Shown piece by piece: positions 34,987 to 43,292 of a stretch of DNA of 64,000 bases (its first letter is position 1; each line of letters begins with the position of its first letter). Under the pieces are notes generated by a model. That model saw only the letters and a list, made by a program, of their open reading frames with translations. It was not told the origin of the DNA and did no database searches. The DNA is from Oceanospirillaceae bacterium (GTDB lineage Bacteria; Pseudomonadota; Gammaproteobacteria; Pseudomonadales; Balneatricaceae): contig JABSRB010000015.1 of NCBI GenBank assembly GCA_013215375.1, forward strand, positions 1 through 64,000, read 5' to 3'. The translations under genes were made by a program, and so were the position numbers.

Positions 34987-35277
34987 TCATATAGTTAGTT
35001 TTACCTGGATGCCATCGACAGGATTGTCTGGTGAAACCTCTCTTTTCTGCAGGATAGGGGTATTAGGTGTCCATTGATTAAGCTTGCCATTGCAGCCCTG
35101 TAGCAAAAACGCGGGTTGTCCGTTTTGGATGACAAATCTGCCGGTTTCCGGAAAAACACAAAGTGTCTTTATTTTTGGTGCTTCAGGTTTAGTAGCAACT
35201 TGATGAACAGGATTAGCCGATACGACTGCGATGTGTGCTAGTGCTATGGCGCATAGGCTTAATAGTAGAGTTTTCAT
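34987..35277 (-). CDS. Small secreted protein of unknown function
   Basis: A 96-residue protein with a clear signal peptide (hydrophobic residues 3-17, likely cleavage after VVSA, residue 21). The mature part is about 75 residues with two cysteines (in KTLCVFPE and LQGCNGKL) that may form a disulfide, and it ends in VKLTI. The ATG is preceded by AGGTGAG on the reverse strand. It lies opposite the flanking genes. No family was recognised. Confidence 0.7.
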   Translation of the reverse strand: MKTLLLSLCAIALAHIAVVSANPVHQVATKPEAPKIKTLCVFPETGRFVIQNGQPAFLLQGCNGKLNQWTPNTPILQKREVSPDNPVDGIQVKLTI

Positions 35278-35898
35278 AATGACTCACCTTCTTTTCTTTC
35301 CCCCTTACGGTCTTCTCAGTGCCAAGTTTTCCCTCTCGATTTTTAATCTCTTTAACTTTATCTAGAGCCTTGTTAGTAATCTTACTTGCTCTATTAAAAG
35401 CCACCTACGGCTACCCATTTATTAATCGATAAGCTTGCTGCGATTGTAAAATTGAGCAGCTGTATTTACTGTTCTCTGTGCTTAACTTATTAGTTAAGAC
35501 CACCGCAATGCCACTTTGTTAGCACAGCGCCATCAACTTCTCGTTATTTAGGCAAACACTTAAATGATTATATACTGTACAACTGCTGCTGTATGGGCGC
35601 AGAGGGTAGGGATAATGCAGGGTGCAGTTCCTTGAGACAGCGTATCTGAGCGGCCGTCAATTTAGTCAACTTTGCAAGAGTCTATGTGGAGCTAATTAAA
35701 AATGACCGCTGTCATATAAAAAATACTAGTTTGTAGCACCTTGATAACAGTGTCTTATAAACCTTAATTGCCACCCTTAAACCTACAGTCTTATCTTTCA
35801 GTGGCTAGCTTTATGCAAACGGGTGACACAAGGCACATTGCGGCTAAGCTCTTTAAAATTTTTCCTGTTAGTTTTATAACTTTAATTTTAATCTAAAT
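35278..35898. other. Intergenic region before the iron-regulated operon
   Basis: About 620 bases. CTTAACT (35481-35487) and AGTTAAG (35492-35498) form a 7-bp hairpin. The remaining sequence shows no gene that can be supported; a lysine-rich reverse-strand frame at 35213-35404 overlaps the secreted-protein gene and has no family resemblance. The right end leads into a Fur-box-like sequence. Confidence 0.4.
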
Positions 35899-35917
35899 GA
35901 TAACGATTTACATTATT
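35899..35917 (+). promoter_or_regulatory. Fur-box-like operator
   Basis: GATAACGATTTACATTATT matches 14 of 19 positions of the classical Fur consensus. It lies 52 bases before the chosen start of the first gene of a three-gene operon whose last product looks like a ferric-reductase type enzyme. Iron-dependent repression by Fur is therefore likely. Confidence 0.6.
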
Positions 35918-35968
35918 AATGTAGGCTGTATACTCTCGGCCATTATTAATAATATTACAGGGACGTTT

Positions 35969-38587
35969 ATGTTATCTAATTTTAGTAAAAGCTGTGCTGC
36001 TGTGTTTTTTCTGTGTGCTCAATATAGCTATGCCACGAGTGTCGACGATTTAATTGCGACAGAAAAAGTAAAGCACAACTTATCTGCTGCAGCGGTAATA
36101 GCGTTAAAGAAGAAAGTGTCAGTGGAGCAGGAAGTATTAGATGTTTCACTATTACTGGCGCAAGCTGAGTTTAGTCATTACTCGGTGGCGGTGATTCAAA
36201 GTGCGCTGTTAAACAAGATGGTGACTAGTGTGCACACTGGATTGGTTCATCTGCAAGAGACGGATCTGGTTGTTGCCGCAGCGCAGCGCAGTAAAGCGGA
36301 TGTTCAATTGTCCCTCGTTGATACCGTCTCTTGGCAGGGCAGTGATAAGGATGAGTCTATAGCACAACTAAGTTATAGTGCTCAATTAGATATGGCCTAT
36401 CTTTCTACCTACTGGCATAACCGCATTATTCAGGTTGAGCAAAAAAATCATGAAATTCTGGCAAGTAGTGATTTAGCAGTCGTAAAAGGTGCGCGTTATG
36501 CAGTGGATGCCAGCTCAGGGGCTACCGAGCATATCTTACGTAATGCCTTGTTAAATACGACGGGAGATGAGGCTTATATTTTAATCTCTCCCAAGAAAAC
36601 GCCGAAAATTATGGGCACAGAGTTTGGTATTTATCGCACTAAATTAGGTGCGGTTATTCCCGATGAGCGAGGACTGGTTTATCGCAATAAATCGGTTGTA
36701 TCAATGGCGCTGTCCACAGACAATAAATCTTTGGTGGCAATCACCAGCGATGCTTTTGAGGGCGCCCAGCACACGTTGGTGAAGCTCGATGCACAGCAGA
36801 TGACAGCACTGCAGCAAATCCCTTGGTCTGGCGAAATACTCGCGGCTCAATTCGTCAACAATGATCTGTTGGCGTTAAGTGTTGAGTCTGATGACTTTAT
36901 TGGTTTGCAGCTTGTGCGTTATAGCGATATGAAAATAGTGCAGCAAGTTGAGCTTGAAGATGCACCGACTCAACTATTCTTGGCCAATCACTTACTGGTC
37001 AGTGCCCTGGAAGACGATGTGGCTATTTATGCGCTTGATGAAAGCCAATTAACATTACAGCAAGCTCTGCAACTACCGAAGAAACTGCGCTCCGTTGGTC
37101 AATCTCCTGAGGGCGATTATTTATTAGTAGGCTTTGGCGATCACGGTGGTGATGGTATCTACTGGCTTAAAACTGGCACTTGGGAAATTGATAGATTTAC
37201 CCCATTGGACTCTCGCCCAACCGGGATAGTTTTTAATAATGCAGGTCAGCTACTGGTCAGCGCCGAGCACGAACACTTGCAGCGCTATGATTATCAATTA
37301 CTGCCTAAGCAGAGTGTTCAGCGCTCGCTGCAACTAGATGCCGCTAGGGTAAATCTTAAAAATATTGCCGCGCACAATATGTTTGTTAGCGACGCTATTC
37401 AACCGGTGGTTAGCAATCTTAATTTAATGAAGAGTCTAACGATGGGTGAAGGCTCTAAAGTGAGCTGGGATACCTCGCAGATGCAGTCGATTGATCACAA
37501 TGGTGTAGTGCGTCGGCCTAACAAAGATGAGAGTGGCAAGATAACGGCCTATATCGAATACGCCGATACTAGTGTGCGTTTACCTTTTATCAAAAAGGAT
37601 TTTAATGTCACTGTGCGCGCTCAGACTAAGTTGTTAGGAGCAGAGAAAGCTTGGCAACCGGTCAGCGATTATATAAGAACGCTCAATATCGATGTTAGTG
37701 ATCAACAGTTGCTCCTAAGTTTTAAAGGCGGCTTTGATCTACTAAATTTAAACGCGGGCGGCGAATATATTAAACGCGGTCAAAAGATCAGTAAAAAAAT
37801 CAAATATACGCAAGCCTTTGACAGCCAATTTTACAGCAAAAATACTTACCCTAAAGCCACTATCTTTGATGATGGCATAGCCGTTTTTGTAATGGCCAGT
37901 GGCGGGGAGAAAAAACACGGGGCTATCGATGTCTGGCAAACGAAGGGAGAAGTGCAACGTTTAAAGCGGATCCATCTTCCTCAGGGGCTGGCGGATGCTA
38001 CAGTCAGTGGCTCAAAAATTTATTTAGCTTATGAATCCGGCGAAGTTGCAGTACTGGATTATAAAGATAAAGAACTGCAGAACATCGATGCAAAAGCGAT
38101 AGTTAAGTTAGCGGTCAACTTTGACGTGAGCATTGATAATTTAGCGGTGAGTCCTGATGGCGCTAAAGTCTTTGCCAGAAAAGGTAATCAATTATTCTTG
38201 TTTGATACGCTCACTAATAAACTGATTAAGAAGACCTTAAACTCTAAACTCTATTCTATCGCCGCCACTGATGATGCTCTGTTAGTCGGTGACTATGATG
38301 GATATTTGACCTGGTTGGACTTTGCTTTCACTCAGACCCATCAATATGCCACAGGTTATGCCACTCGGGTAGCTAGTATTAAAGTGATGGGCGATAGCTT
38401 GTATCTCTCTTTGAGAAAACAGGGCATCCAGAAAATAGACGTGCTCAGTAAGGAAGAGGTTGGTTTTTATCCACACCCTAAACAGTACGGTAATTTCATG
38501 GTTAACGCTTATACCTTGCTGATTGCTGAGTCAAAATATCGCAAAGGTGTAAAACGTACCTTAGGGGTAGTCACCCTTGAAAAGTAG
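35969..38587 (+). CDS. Secreted beta-propeller (WD40/PQQ-like) protein
   Basis: An 872-residue protein with a signal peptide (MLSNFSKSCAAVFFLCAQYSYA). The body is made of repeated strand patterns of the WD40/PQQ propeller type (for example VVSMALSTDNKSLVAITSD, LAVSPDGAKVFARKGNQLF), probably two propellers in the periplasm. The start at 35969 is preferred because it gives a normal signal peptide and follows ACAGGGA; a frame extending to 35897 would overlap the Fur box. The stop overlaps the next gene by 11 bases. It may be an accessory factor for the membrane reductase encoded downstream; this is inference. Confidence 0.8.
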   Translation: MLSNFSKSCAAVFFLCAQYSYATSVDDLIATEKVKHNLSAAAVIALKKKVSVEQEVLDVSLLLAQAEFSHYSVAVIQSALLNKMVTSVHTGLVHLQETDLVVAAAQRSKADVQLSLVDTVSWQGSDKDESIAQLSYSAQLDMAYLSTYWHNRIIQVEQKNHEILASSDLAVVKGARYAVDASSGATEHILRNALLNTTGDEAYILISPKKTPKIMGTEFGIYRTKLGAVIPDERGLVYRNKSVVSMALSTDNKSLVAITSDAFEGAQHTLVKLDAQQMTALQQIPWSGEILAAQFVNNDLLALSVESDDFIGLQLVRYSDMKIVQQVELEDAPTQLFLANHLLVSALEDDVAIYALDESQLTLQQALQLPKKLRSVGQSPEGDYLLVGFGDHGGDGIYWLKTGTWEIDRFTPLDSRPTGIVFNNAGQLLVSAEHEHLQRYDYQLLPKQSVQRSLQLDAARVNLKNIAAHNMFVSDAIQPVVSNLNLMKSLTMGEGSKVSWDTSQMQSIDHNGVVRRPNKDESGKITAYIEYADTSVRLPFIKKDFNVTVRAQTKLLGAEKAWQPVSDYIRTLNIDVSDQQLLLSFKGGFDLLNLNAGGEYIKRGQKISKKIKYTQAFDSQFYSKNTYPKATIFDDGIAVFVMASGGEKKHGAIDVWQTKGEVQRLKRIHLPQGLADATVSGSKIYLAYESGEVAVLDYKDKELQNIDAKAIVKLAVNFDVSIDNLAVSPDGAKVFARKGNQLFLFDTLTNKLIKKTLNSKLYSIAATDDALLVGDYDGYLTWLDFAFTQTHQYATGYATRVASIKVMGDSLYLSLRKQGIQKIDVLSKEEVGFYPHPKQYGNFMVNAYTLLIAESKYRKGVKRTLGVVTLEK

Positions 38588-39083
38588 TCATTACGGTTGG
38601 CTGTTTTGCATCGCTTTAGCATTACTGCCTTTGCCTACTATGGCTCACAGTCTTGAAATGAAGGTTGAAGTGGTGAGTGTTGACGATATTGAAGATGATC
38701 ACGAACCGATGTTTGTGGTGTGGCTGGCTAAGGGGAAGCGCGGTAAGGAGTTTGTGAAAACCTTGGCGCTTATTTCTGAAGACGAAGAGTACTATCCTGA
38801 TTTAACGGCTTGGTTTGCTCAGAGTCAGCGCGCAGGCGAAGACTTTGATGCCGTCACATCGGCTACCTTAAATTATGAGGAGTCGGGAAAGTTTCAGTTG
38901 GAGACAGGGCTCAGTGATCAGCAGTGGGCCTCGGGTGAATACGTGTTGCGCATTGAATCTAGTGTCTGGGATGGTCGCCATCATAAAGGGCGCTTATTAG
39001 TGGTGTTAAATGAAGAGACTGATGGCCTGAAAATAAAGGCTAAGCGTAAGAGCCACTTTGAAACAGTTTCATTCTCGAAGTAG
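38577..39083 (+). CDS. DUF2271 family periplasmic protein
   Basis: A 168-residue protein starting at TTG 38577, with AGGGG 9 bases upstream and a good signal peptide (WLFCIALALLPLPTMA). The mature part, with FVVWLAKGKRGKEFVKTL, then WDAVTSATLN-like and GEYVLRIESSVWDGRHH segments, matches DUF2271, a family commonly found beside PepSY-domain reductases in iron-regulated operons. The DAVTSATLN stretch may interact with a flavin or heme partner, but this is not established. The overlap with the upstream gene suggests coupled translation. Confidence 0.82.
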   Translation: MKSSHYGWLFCIALALLPLPTMAHSLEMKVEVVSVDDIEDDHEPMFVVWLAKGKRGKEFVKTLALISEDEEYYPDLTAWFAQSQRAGEDFDAVTSATLNYEESGKFQLETGLSDQQWASGEYVLRIESSVWDGRHHKGRLLVVLNEETDGLKIKAKRKSHFETVSFSK

Positions 39084-39132
39084 TGGCTGATCTCAGTGCG
39101 CGACTTCTTATGCGTTTTAGTCATTAGATGGC

Positions 39133-41796
39133 ATGATGATTAGCTTGCATCGCTACACTGCACTGCTGATCGCGCTGCTATTGATGTTGATTTCTGTTAG
39201 TGGCATGTTTATCAGCCTTGAAGAAGACTATCGGCGTTGGCAATATCCACAGCTTTATGCGCTAACAGATACCGCTAAGGCGCTAAATTTAGCTGATATT
39301 GTGCAGCAGATTCGCCGGGATCATCCGGCGTTAATCATTGAGCAAATAGTGGTTAAAGAGCAGTCTTGGGTACAGCTAAAAGGGCTGTTATCAATAGATG
39401 ACGATGACTCCCATTTTTGGATAGTTGATCCAATAACTGGCAAGTTCCTTGGGGAGCGGCCGTCGTTAGCTTTTTTCGAGCTTAATCTATCACTGCACAA
39501 AACCTTGCTGTCTGGTAAAACGGGGCAGTGGTTAGTAGGCACAGTGTCGCTATTATTATCACTGGTTCTGTTCAGTGGTTTGATCAGCTATTTGCCTCGT
39601 CAAATGAGCCGTTGGTTGCGGTTGTTGGACTTTCGACCTAAGCAGAAACGCGGTCGCTCATTTTGGCTACATTTGCACTCTGTGCTTGGGTTTTACAGTT
39701 TAATTTTTGTTTTATCTTCCAGCGTAACTGGGGTGAATTTGAGCTTCTCATGGGCGAGTAATAGTACTTATTGGCTCAGTGGATTACACAAACAGAGCGC
39801 GATTACCGCAGAATCTAACGCCAATGATGATTTAGAGCCTAGCGATCAGCACCTTGAACATGAGTTTCTCAATGTTTGGGCCAGCGCTGCAATGTTGTTG
39901 CGCCACCGTGAGTACTACCAGATAGATTGGCCCTACGTCGATGATTGGTATGATGTATACCGGGTGCAAACGCCTGCACTTGATAGCTTGCAACACGATT
40001 GTAAAAAACTGGGATGTCAGACTTGGCTCTATGATCGTATTGATGGCAGCTTGCTTTCGCAAGCCACAGCTGAAGAATTTAATAACGCGACCAAGTTTCA
40101 GGCGGCGATGCTGGGGGTACACACCGGTTTAGCCTTTGGTGCACTGGGGAAATGGAGCATTTTTTTAAGTACTTTGGGCTGTTTTTTGCTCAGCTCATCG
40201 GGTACTTGGCTGTATCTTGCCAAGTTGCACAAACGCGGCAAACTAAACCGAGAGATAAACCTGGCGCAACCGCTTACCAGTGATGCCAGTGACAAACTGG
40301 CGCTGATTGAGTGTTGCCAAACACCGATTAAAGTGGTCTATATTAGCCATAGCGGCAATGCTAAAATAGCCGCCAGCCAAGGGGTTAAGCAGCTTAAGGG
40401 AGCGGGGTTTAACGCTCAGTTATACAATGGTGATCAGTTTGATGAATTTTTAGCACCTAGTTCAGCGGCTACAGTGACAGAAACTATTTATCTGTTTTAT
40501 GTCAGTACCACTGGTGCTGGGGAAACTCCTGCTAACGGAGTCGCCCTGCTTAAAATTCTGCAGGGCTATTCCAGAGTGCTGCGTTATGCCATTTTTGCCT
40601 TGGGGGATAGCGCTTATGCAGATTATTGTCGAGCCGGTGAGCGTTTAGCGAGTGTATTGCAGCGTCATCATCCATTGTTGGCGCTACAAAAGTCGGAACA
40701 CCGCTGGCTTGAAGACTCACAGCGTTGGTTATTAGCGCTAGTGCCAAAGATAGCCAGCGCTGAGCAGTGGGCCTTTATTCAAACCCATAATTTGATGATC
40801 AGGCCTGTGCGAGTGACAGAGCAGAAATCGACGAGTCTTATCTTGCACAAGAAGACCCAATTGACCGCAGATGGCGCGTTGAACAGTGTGTATCACTTAC
40901 AGTTCGAAGGCGATTTAAGCTATAACGCAGGTGATTTGCTGGGAATATACGCAAAAAATAATGCCCAGGACGTTACTTGGATCATTCAGCGACTAGGGCT
41001 GGATGGTGCGCAGCTGGTGGAGTATGAACAGTGCAGTGTCAGATTAGATAAGTTATTACAGGAGCAGTTGTGTCTCTATCCTATAGCAGCCTCTTTTCAC
41101 CCACAATTGCAGTCCATTGAGGCGAAATTAGATCTTAAATCGGCACTGATATTATTACCTAACTGGCAGCCGTCAATAGATACGCTGCTGCAAAAACTGC
41201 TTAAATTGCGCCCTAGGTATTACTCCATTGCCAGCGCTCCTGCGCCAAACAAATCACTCGATCTGTGTGTGTCTCTGCACAAGGTCAATAATCAACAGTA
41301 CGGTATGTCCTCGGGGTTTCTCTGTCATCAGTTAGAGCGTGACCAGAGTGTGCGGGCTTTTGTAAAACCCAATCATCACTTTCAACTGCCAGCGGCTGAC
41401 AAAAATATAATTATGATAGCGACAGGTTCAGGAGTGGCTCCCTTTATCGGGTTTATGCAGGCGCGAATGACCAACAGTGGCGCGCAGAACTGGTTGATTT
41501 TGGGGCATAGGCATCCAGATAAAGACTACTTATTTAAACAGCAGATCAATAGCTGGTCGCAACACAGCAATGTGCGACTAGACCTTTCTTTTTCCAGAGT
41601 AGCAGCAGGTCAGTATGTGCAGCATCATATCCAACAAAACTGGTCGCAAATAATTGAGCAACTGCGCGGTGGCGCGGTGGTTTATGTCTGTGGCTCTCGT
41701 CAATTGGGCGATGTTATAAGGGAGATATTCAGTGACCATGAACTCTGGCCTCACTGGTTGGAGAACCAACAGTACCGCGAAGATATTTTTGGATAG
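39133..41796 (+). CDS. PepSY-transmembrane, flavodoxin and FAD/NADPH reductase fusion
   Basis: An 887-residue inner-membrane electron-transfer protein. Residues 1-380 form a PepSY-TM region with helices near 8-28, 135-153, 178-200 and 337-357 and conserved histidines in LSLHKTLL, LHLHSVLG and LGVHTGLA that may bind heme. A flavodoxin-like FMN domain covers about 395-545 (VYISHSGNAKIA, VSTTGAGETPANG, FALGDSAYADYC). A ferredoxin-reductase module follows, with FAD motif RYYSIAS (near 695) and NADPH motif IATGSGVAPFIGFM. Such fusions move electrons from NADPH to periplasmic acceptors, likely ferric siderophores given the Fur box. Confidence 0.9.
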   Translation: MMISLHRYTALLIALLLMLISVSGMFISLEEDYRRWQYPQLYALTDTAKALNLADIVQQIRRDHPALIIEQIVVKEQSWVQLKGLLSIDDDDSHFWIVDPITGKFLGERPSLAFFELNLSLHKTLLSGKTGQWLVGTVSLLLSLVLFSGLISYLPRQMSRWLRLLDFRPKQKRGRSFWLHLHSVLGFYSLIFVLSSSVTGVNLSFSWASNSTYWLSGLHKQSAITAESNANDDLEPSDQHLEHEFLNVWASAAMLLRHREYYQIDWPYVDDWYDVYRVQTPALDSLQHDCKKLGCQTWLYDRIDGSLLSQATAEEFNNATKFQAAMLGVHTGLAFGALGKWSIFLSTLGCFLLSSSGTWLYLAKLHKRGKLNREINLAQPLTSDASDKLALIECCQTPIKVVYISHSGNAKIAASQGVKQLKGAGFNAQLYNGDQFDEFLAPSSAATVTETIYLFYVSTTGAGETPANGVALLKILQGYSRVLRYAIFALGDSAYADYCRAGERLASVLQRHHPLLALQKSEHRWLEDSQRWLLALVPKIASAEQWAFIQTHNLMIRPVRVTEQKSTSLILHKKTQLTADGALNSVYHLQFEGDLSYNAGDLLGIYAKNNAQDVTWIIQRLGLDGAQLVEYEQCSVRLDKLLQEQLCLYPIAASFHPQLQSIEAKLDLKSALILLPNWQPSIDTLLQKLLKLRPRYYSIASAPAPNKSLDLCVSLHKVNNQQYGMSSGFLCHQLERDQSVRAFVKPNHHFQLPAADKNIIMIATGSGVAPFIGFMQARMTNSGAQNWLILGHRHPDKDYLFKQQINSWSQHSNVRLDLSFSRVAAGQYVQHHIQQNWSQIIEQLRGGAVVYVCGSRQLGDVIREIFSDHELWPHWLENQQYREDIFG

Positions 41797-41924
41797 TCGT
41801 CAGTACTGTCAAAATTATTGCTCTTTAAAATGGCCATAGGCAAAGCATAAAACTATAACGTTAATTTACTGTCAGAGCTTTGTTAAAGTTTAACAAAAAA
41901 TAGTACGTTTTTGTGGGAGTTGAA

Positions 41925-42317
41925 ATGAAAATTAGCCAATTGGCGAAGGCCGCGGCCGTCAATGTTGAAACCATTCGTTATTACGTGCGCCGTGGACTGA
42001 TATCACAGCCTGACAAACCCAGCCAAGGCTACAGACGTTACCCGGCTAAAACACTTGAGCGAGTGATCTTTATCAAGCGAGCTAAAGAGCTAGGTTTTAC
42101 TTTGCAAGAAGTCTCTAATTTGCTGCGACTGGGAGACGAGCAGTGCCTATCAGTACAGCAGTTAGCCGAAAACAAACTGGCCAGTGTCAAAGCTAAAATT
42201 GCCGATTTGAACCGCCTTGAAACAGTGTTGCAAAACTTAGTCACGCAATGTGCCTGCAATACCTCACGCACTTCCTGCCCTATCGTTGAAACCTTGATAA
42301 CAGTGACTGCCAAATAA
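41925..42317 (+). CDS. merR: Mercury-responsive regulator MerR
   Basis: A 130-residue MerR protein: N-terminal helix-turn-helix ISQLAKAAAVNVETIRYYVRRGLI, a dimerisation helix, and C74, C109/C111 and C118, corresponding to the three mercury-binding cysteines of Tn501 MerR (82, 117, 126). It represses and, with Hg(II), activates the mer promoter. The ATG at 41925 follows GGGAG; a GTG at 41913 is less likely. Unlike the common divergent layout, merR here is co-directional with merTPFA, with an operator candidate between merR and merT. Confidence 0.93.
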   Translation: MKISQLAKAAAVNVETIRYYVRRGLISQPDKPSQGYRRYPAKTLERVIFIKRAKELGFTLQEVSNLLRLGDEQCLSVQQLAENKLASVKAKIADLNRLETVLQNLVTQCACNTSRTSCPIVETLITVTAK

Positions 42318-42319
42318 AC

Positions 42320-42351
42320 TTGACTGCGTAGTAAGGTACGGGGTTTAAGCT
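42320..42351 (+). promoter_or_regulatory. mer promoter/operator candidate
   Basis: TTGACT (42320-42325) and TAAGCT (42346-42351) are separated by 20 bases, the over-long spacing required for MerR-type twist activation (19-20 bp). The spacer holds an imperfect dyad GCGTA...GTACGG like the Tn501 operator (CCGTAC-N4-GTACGG). It lies immediately upstream of merT, just after merR. Confidence 0.65.
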
Positions 42352-42382
42352 TGCTGCTTGTGTATAAAAATACGAGTGAGTG

Positions 42383-42730
42383 ATGAAACCTAAAACCACT
42401 AATGTCTCAATACTTGGAGCTATCGTTGCCGCCTTTGGTGCAGGGCTTTGCTGCGCAGGTCCCCTGATTTTATTGATGTTAGGCATCAGTGGCTCTTGGA
42501 TAGCAACACTCACCTTGTTTGAACCTTACCGTCCGCTATTTATTTTACTGGTTGTTAGTTTACTCAGTTGGTCTGCTTGGACCTTGTATTGGCCCCAAGT
42601 GGCATGCGATGACGGTACCTCTTGTGCGCAACCAATAGTGCAGAGTCGGCGCAAAATCCTATTTTGGCTAGGCGTTATAACGGCAACTATTTTTGTCACT
42701 AGTAATACTTGGGTGTTATGGGTGATATGA
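42383..42730 (+). CDS. merT: Mercuric transport protein MerT
   Basis: A 115-residue inner-membrane protein with three predicted helices. The vicinal cysteine pair in GLCCAGP lies in the first helix, and a second cysteine pair lies in the loop after helix 2 (VACDDGTSCAQ), as in MerT. It takes Hg(II) from MerP and carries it into the cytoplasm to MerA. The start could also be the GTG at 42380. merP begins 17 bases after its stop. Confidence 0.93.
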   Translation: MKPKTTNVSILGAIVAAFGAGLCCAGPLILLMLGISGSWIATLTLFEPYRPLFILLVVSLLSWSAWTLYWPQVACDDGTSCAQPIVQSRRKILFWLGVITATIFVTSNTWVLWVI

Positions 42731-42746
42731 AAATTTGGGGATAAAT

Positions 42747-43028
42747 ATGAAAATATTAATAGTGATCAGTCTGCTGCTAGCATCTTTCAGCGCAGTGGCA
42801 AAAGTGGCGAATGTTACTTTACAAATACCGAGTATGAACTGTTTGGTCTGTCCTATTACTGTGGGTAAATCACTACAGAAAGTCGCAGGGGTTATTAAAG
42901 TAAAAGTGATATACGAGCAGCGTTTGGCGCACATCCGTTTTGATGATGAAATAACCAATGTTAAAGCGTTGATTGCCGCCACTGATAATGCGGGGTATCC
43001 CTCGTTTGTGAAAGAAGTAACGTTATGA
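42747..43028 (+). CDS. merP: Periplasmic mercury-binding protein MerP
   Basis: A 93-residue protein with a signal peptide (ILIVISLLLASFSAVA) and a heavy-metal-associated fold. The metal motif is MNCLVCPITV (CxxC), in place of the more common GMTCAAC. It scavenges periplasmic Hg(II) for the membrane transporters. The ATG at 42747 follows GGGGA; an upstream TTG is not needed. The stop overlaps the merF start by 4 bases (ATGA). Confidence 0.93.
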   Translation: MKILIVISLLLASFSAVAKVANVTLQIPSMNCLVCPITVGKSLQKVAGVIKVKVIYEQRLAHIRFDDEITNVKALIAATDNAGYPSFVKEVTL

Positions 43029-43231
43029 AAAAAGATCCGAAGTTATTAAAGATCGGTATTGTAGGCACCATCATAGCGGCTCTGTGCTGTTTTACGCCGA
43101 TATTGGTGCTATTTTTTACGGTGGTGGGGTTATCTGGCTTGCTGGGTTATTTAGATTATATATTACTGCCTGCACTGGCTTTTTTCATGCTGCTTGCCCT
43201 GTATGCACTTGGGCGTTACTTAAGGCATTAA
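43025..43231 (+). CDS. merF: Mercury transporter MerF
   Basis: A 68-residue membrane protein with two transmembrane helices and the cysteine pair in AALCCFTPI, typical of MerF; the usual second cysteine pair near the C-terminus is not seen. Having both MerT and MerF gives two routes of Hg(II) entry. It is coupled to merP by a 4-base overlap, and merA starts 61 bases later. Confidence 0.9.
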   Translation: MKKDPKLLKIGIVGTIIAALCCFTPILVLFFTVVGLSGLLGYLDYILLPALAFFMLLALYALGRYLRH

Positions 43232-43292
43232 AAGTTAAAATAAAGAATAAAGAGTCAAAGCTATATGAGTCAATAACACTTTGGAAAAAATA

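Noticed and set aside
35213..35404. 63-residue lysine-rich reverse-strand reading frame
   Set aside because: It overlaps the signal-peptide region of a better-supported gene, has no family resemblance and no clear ribosome-binding site.
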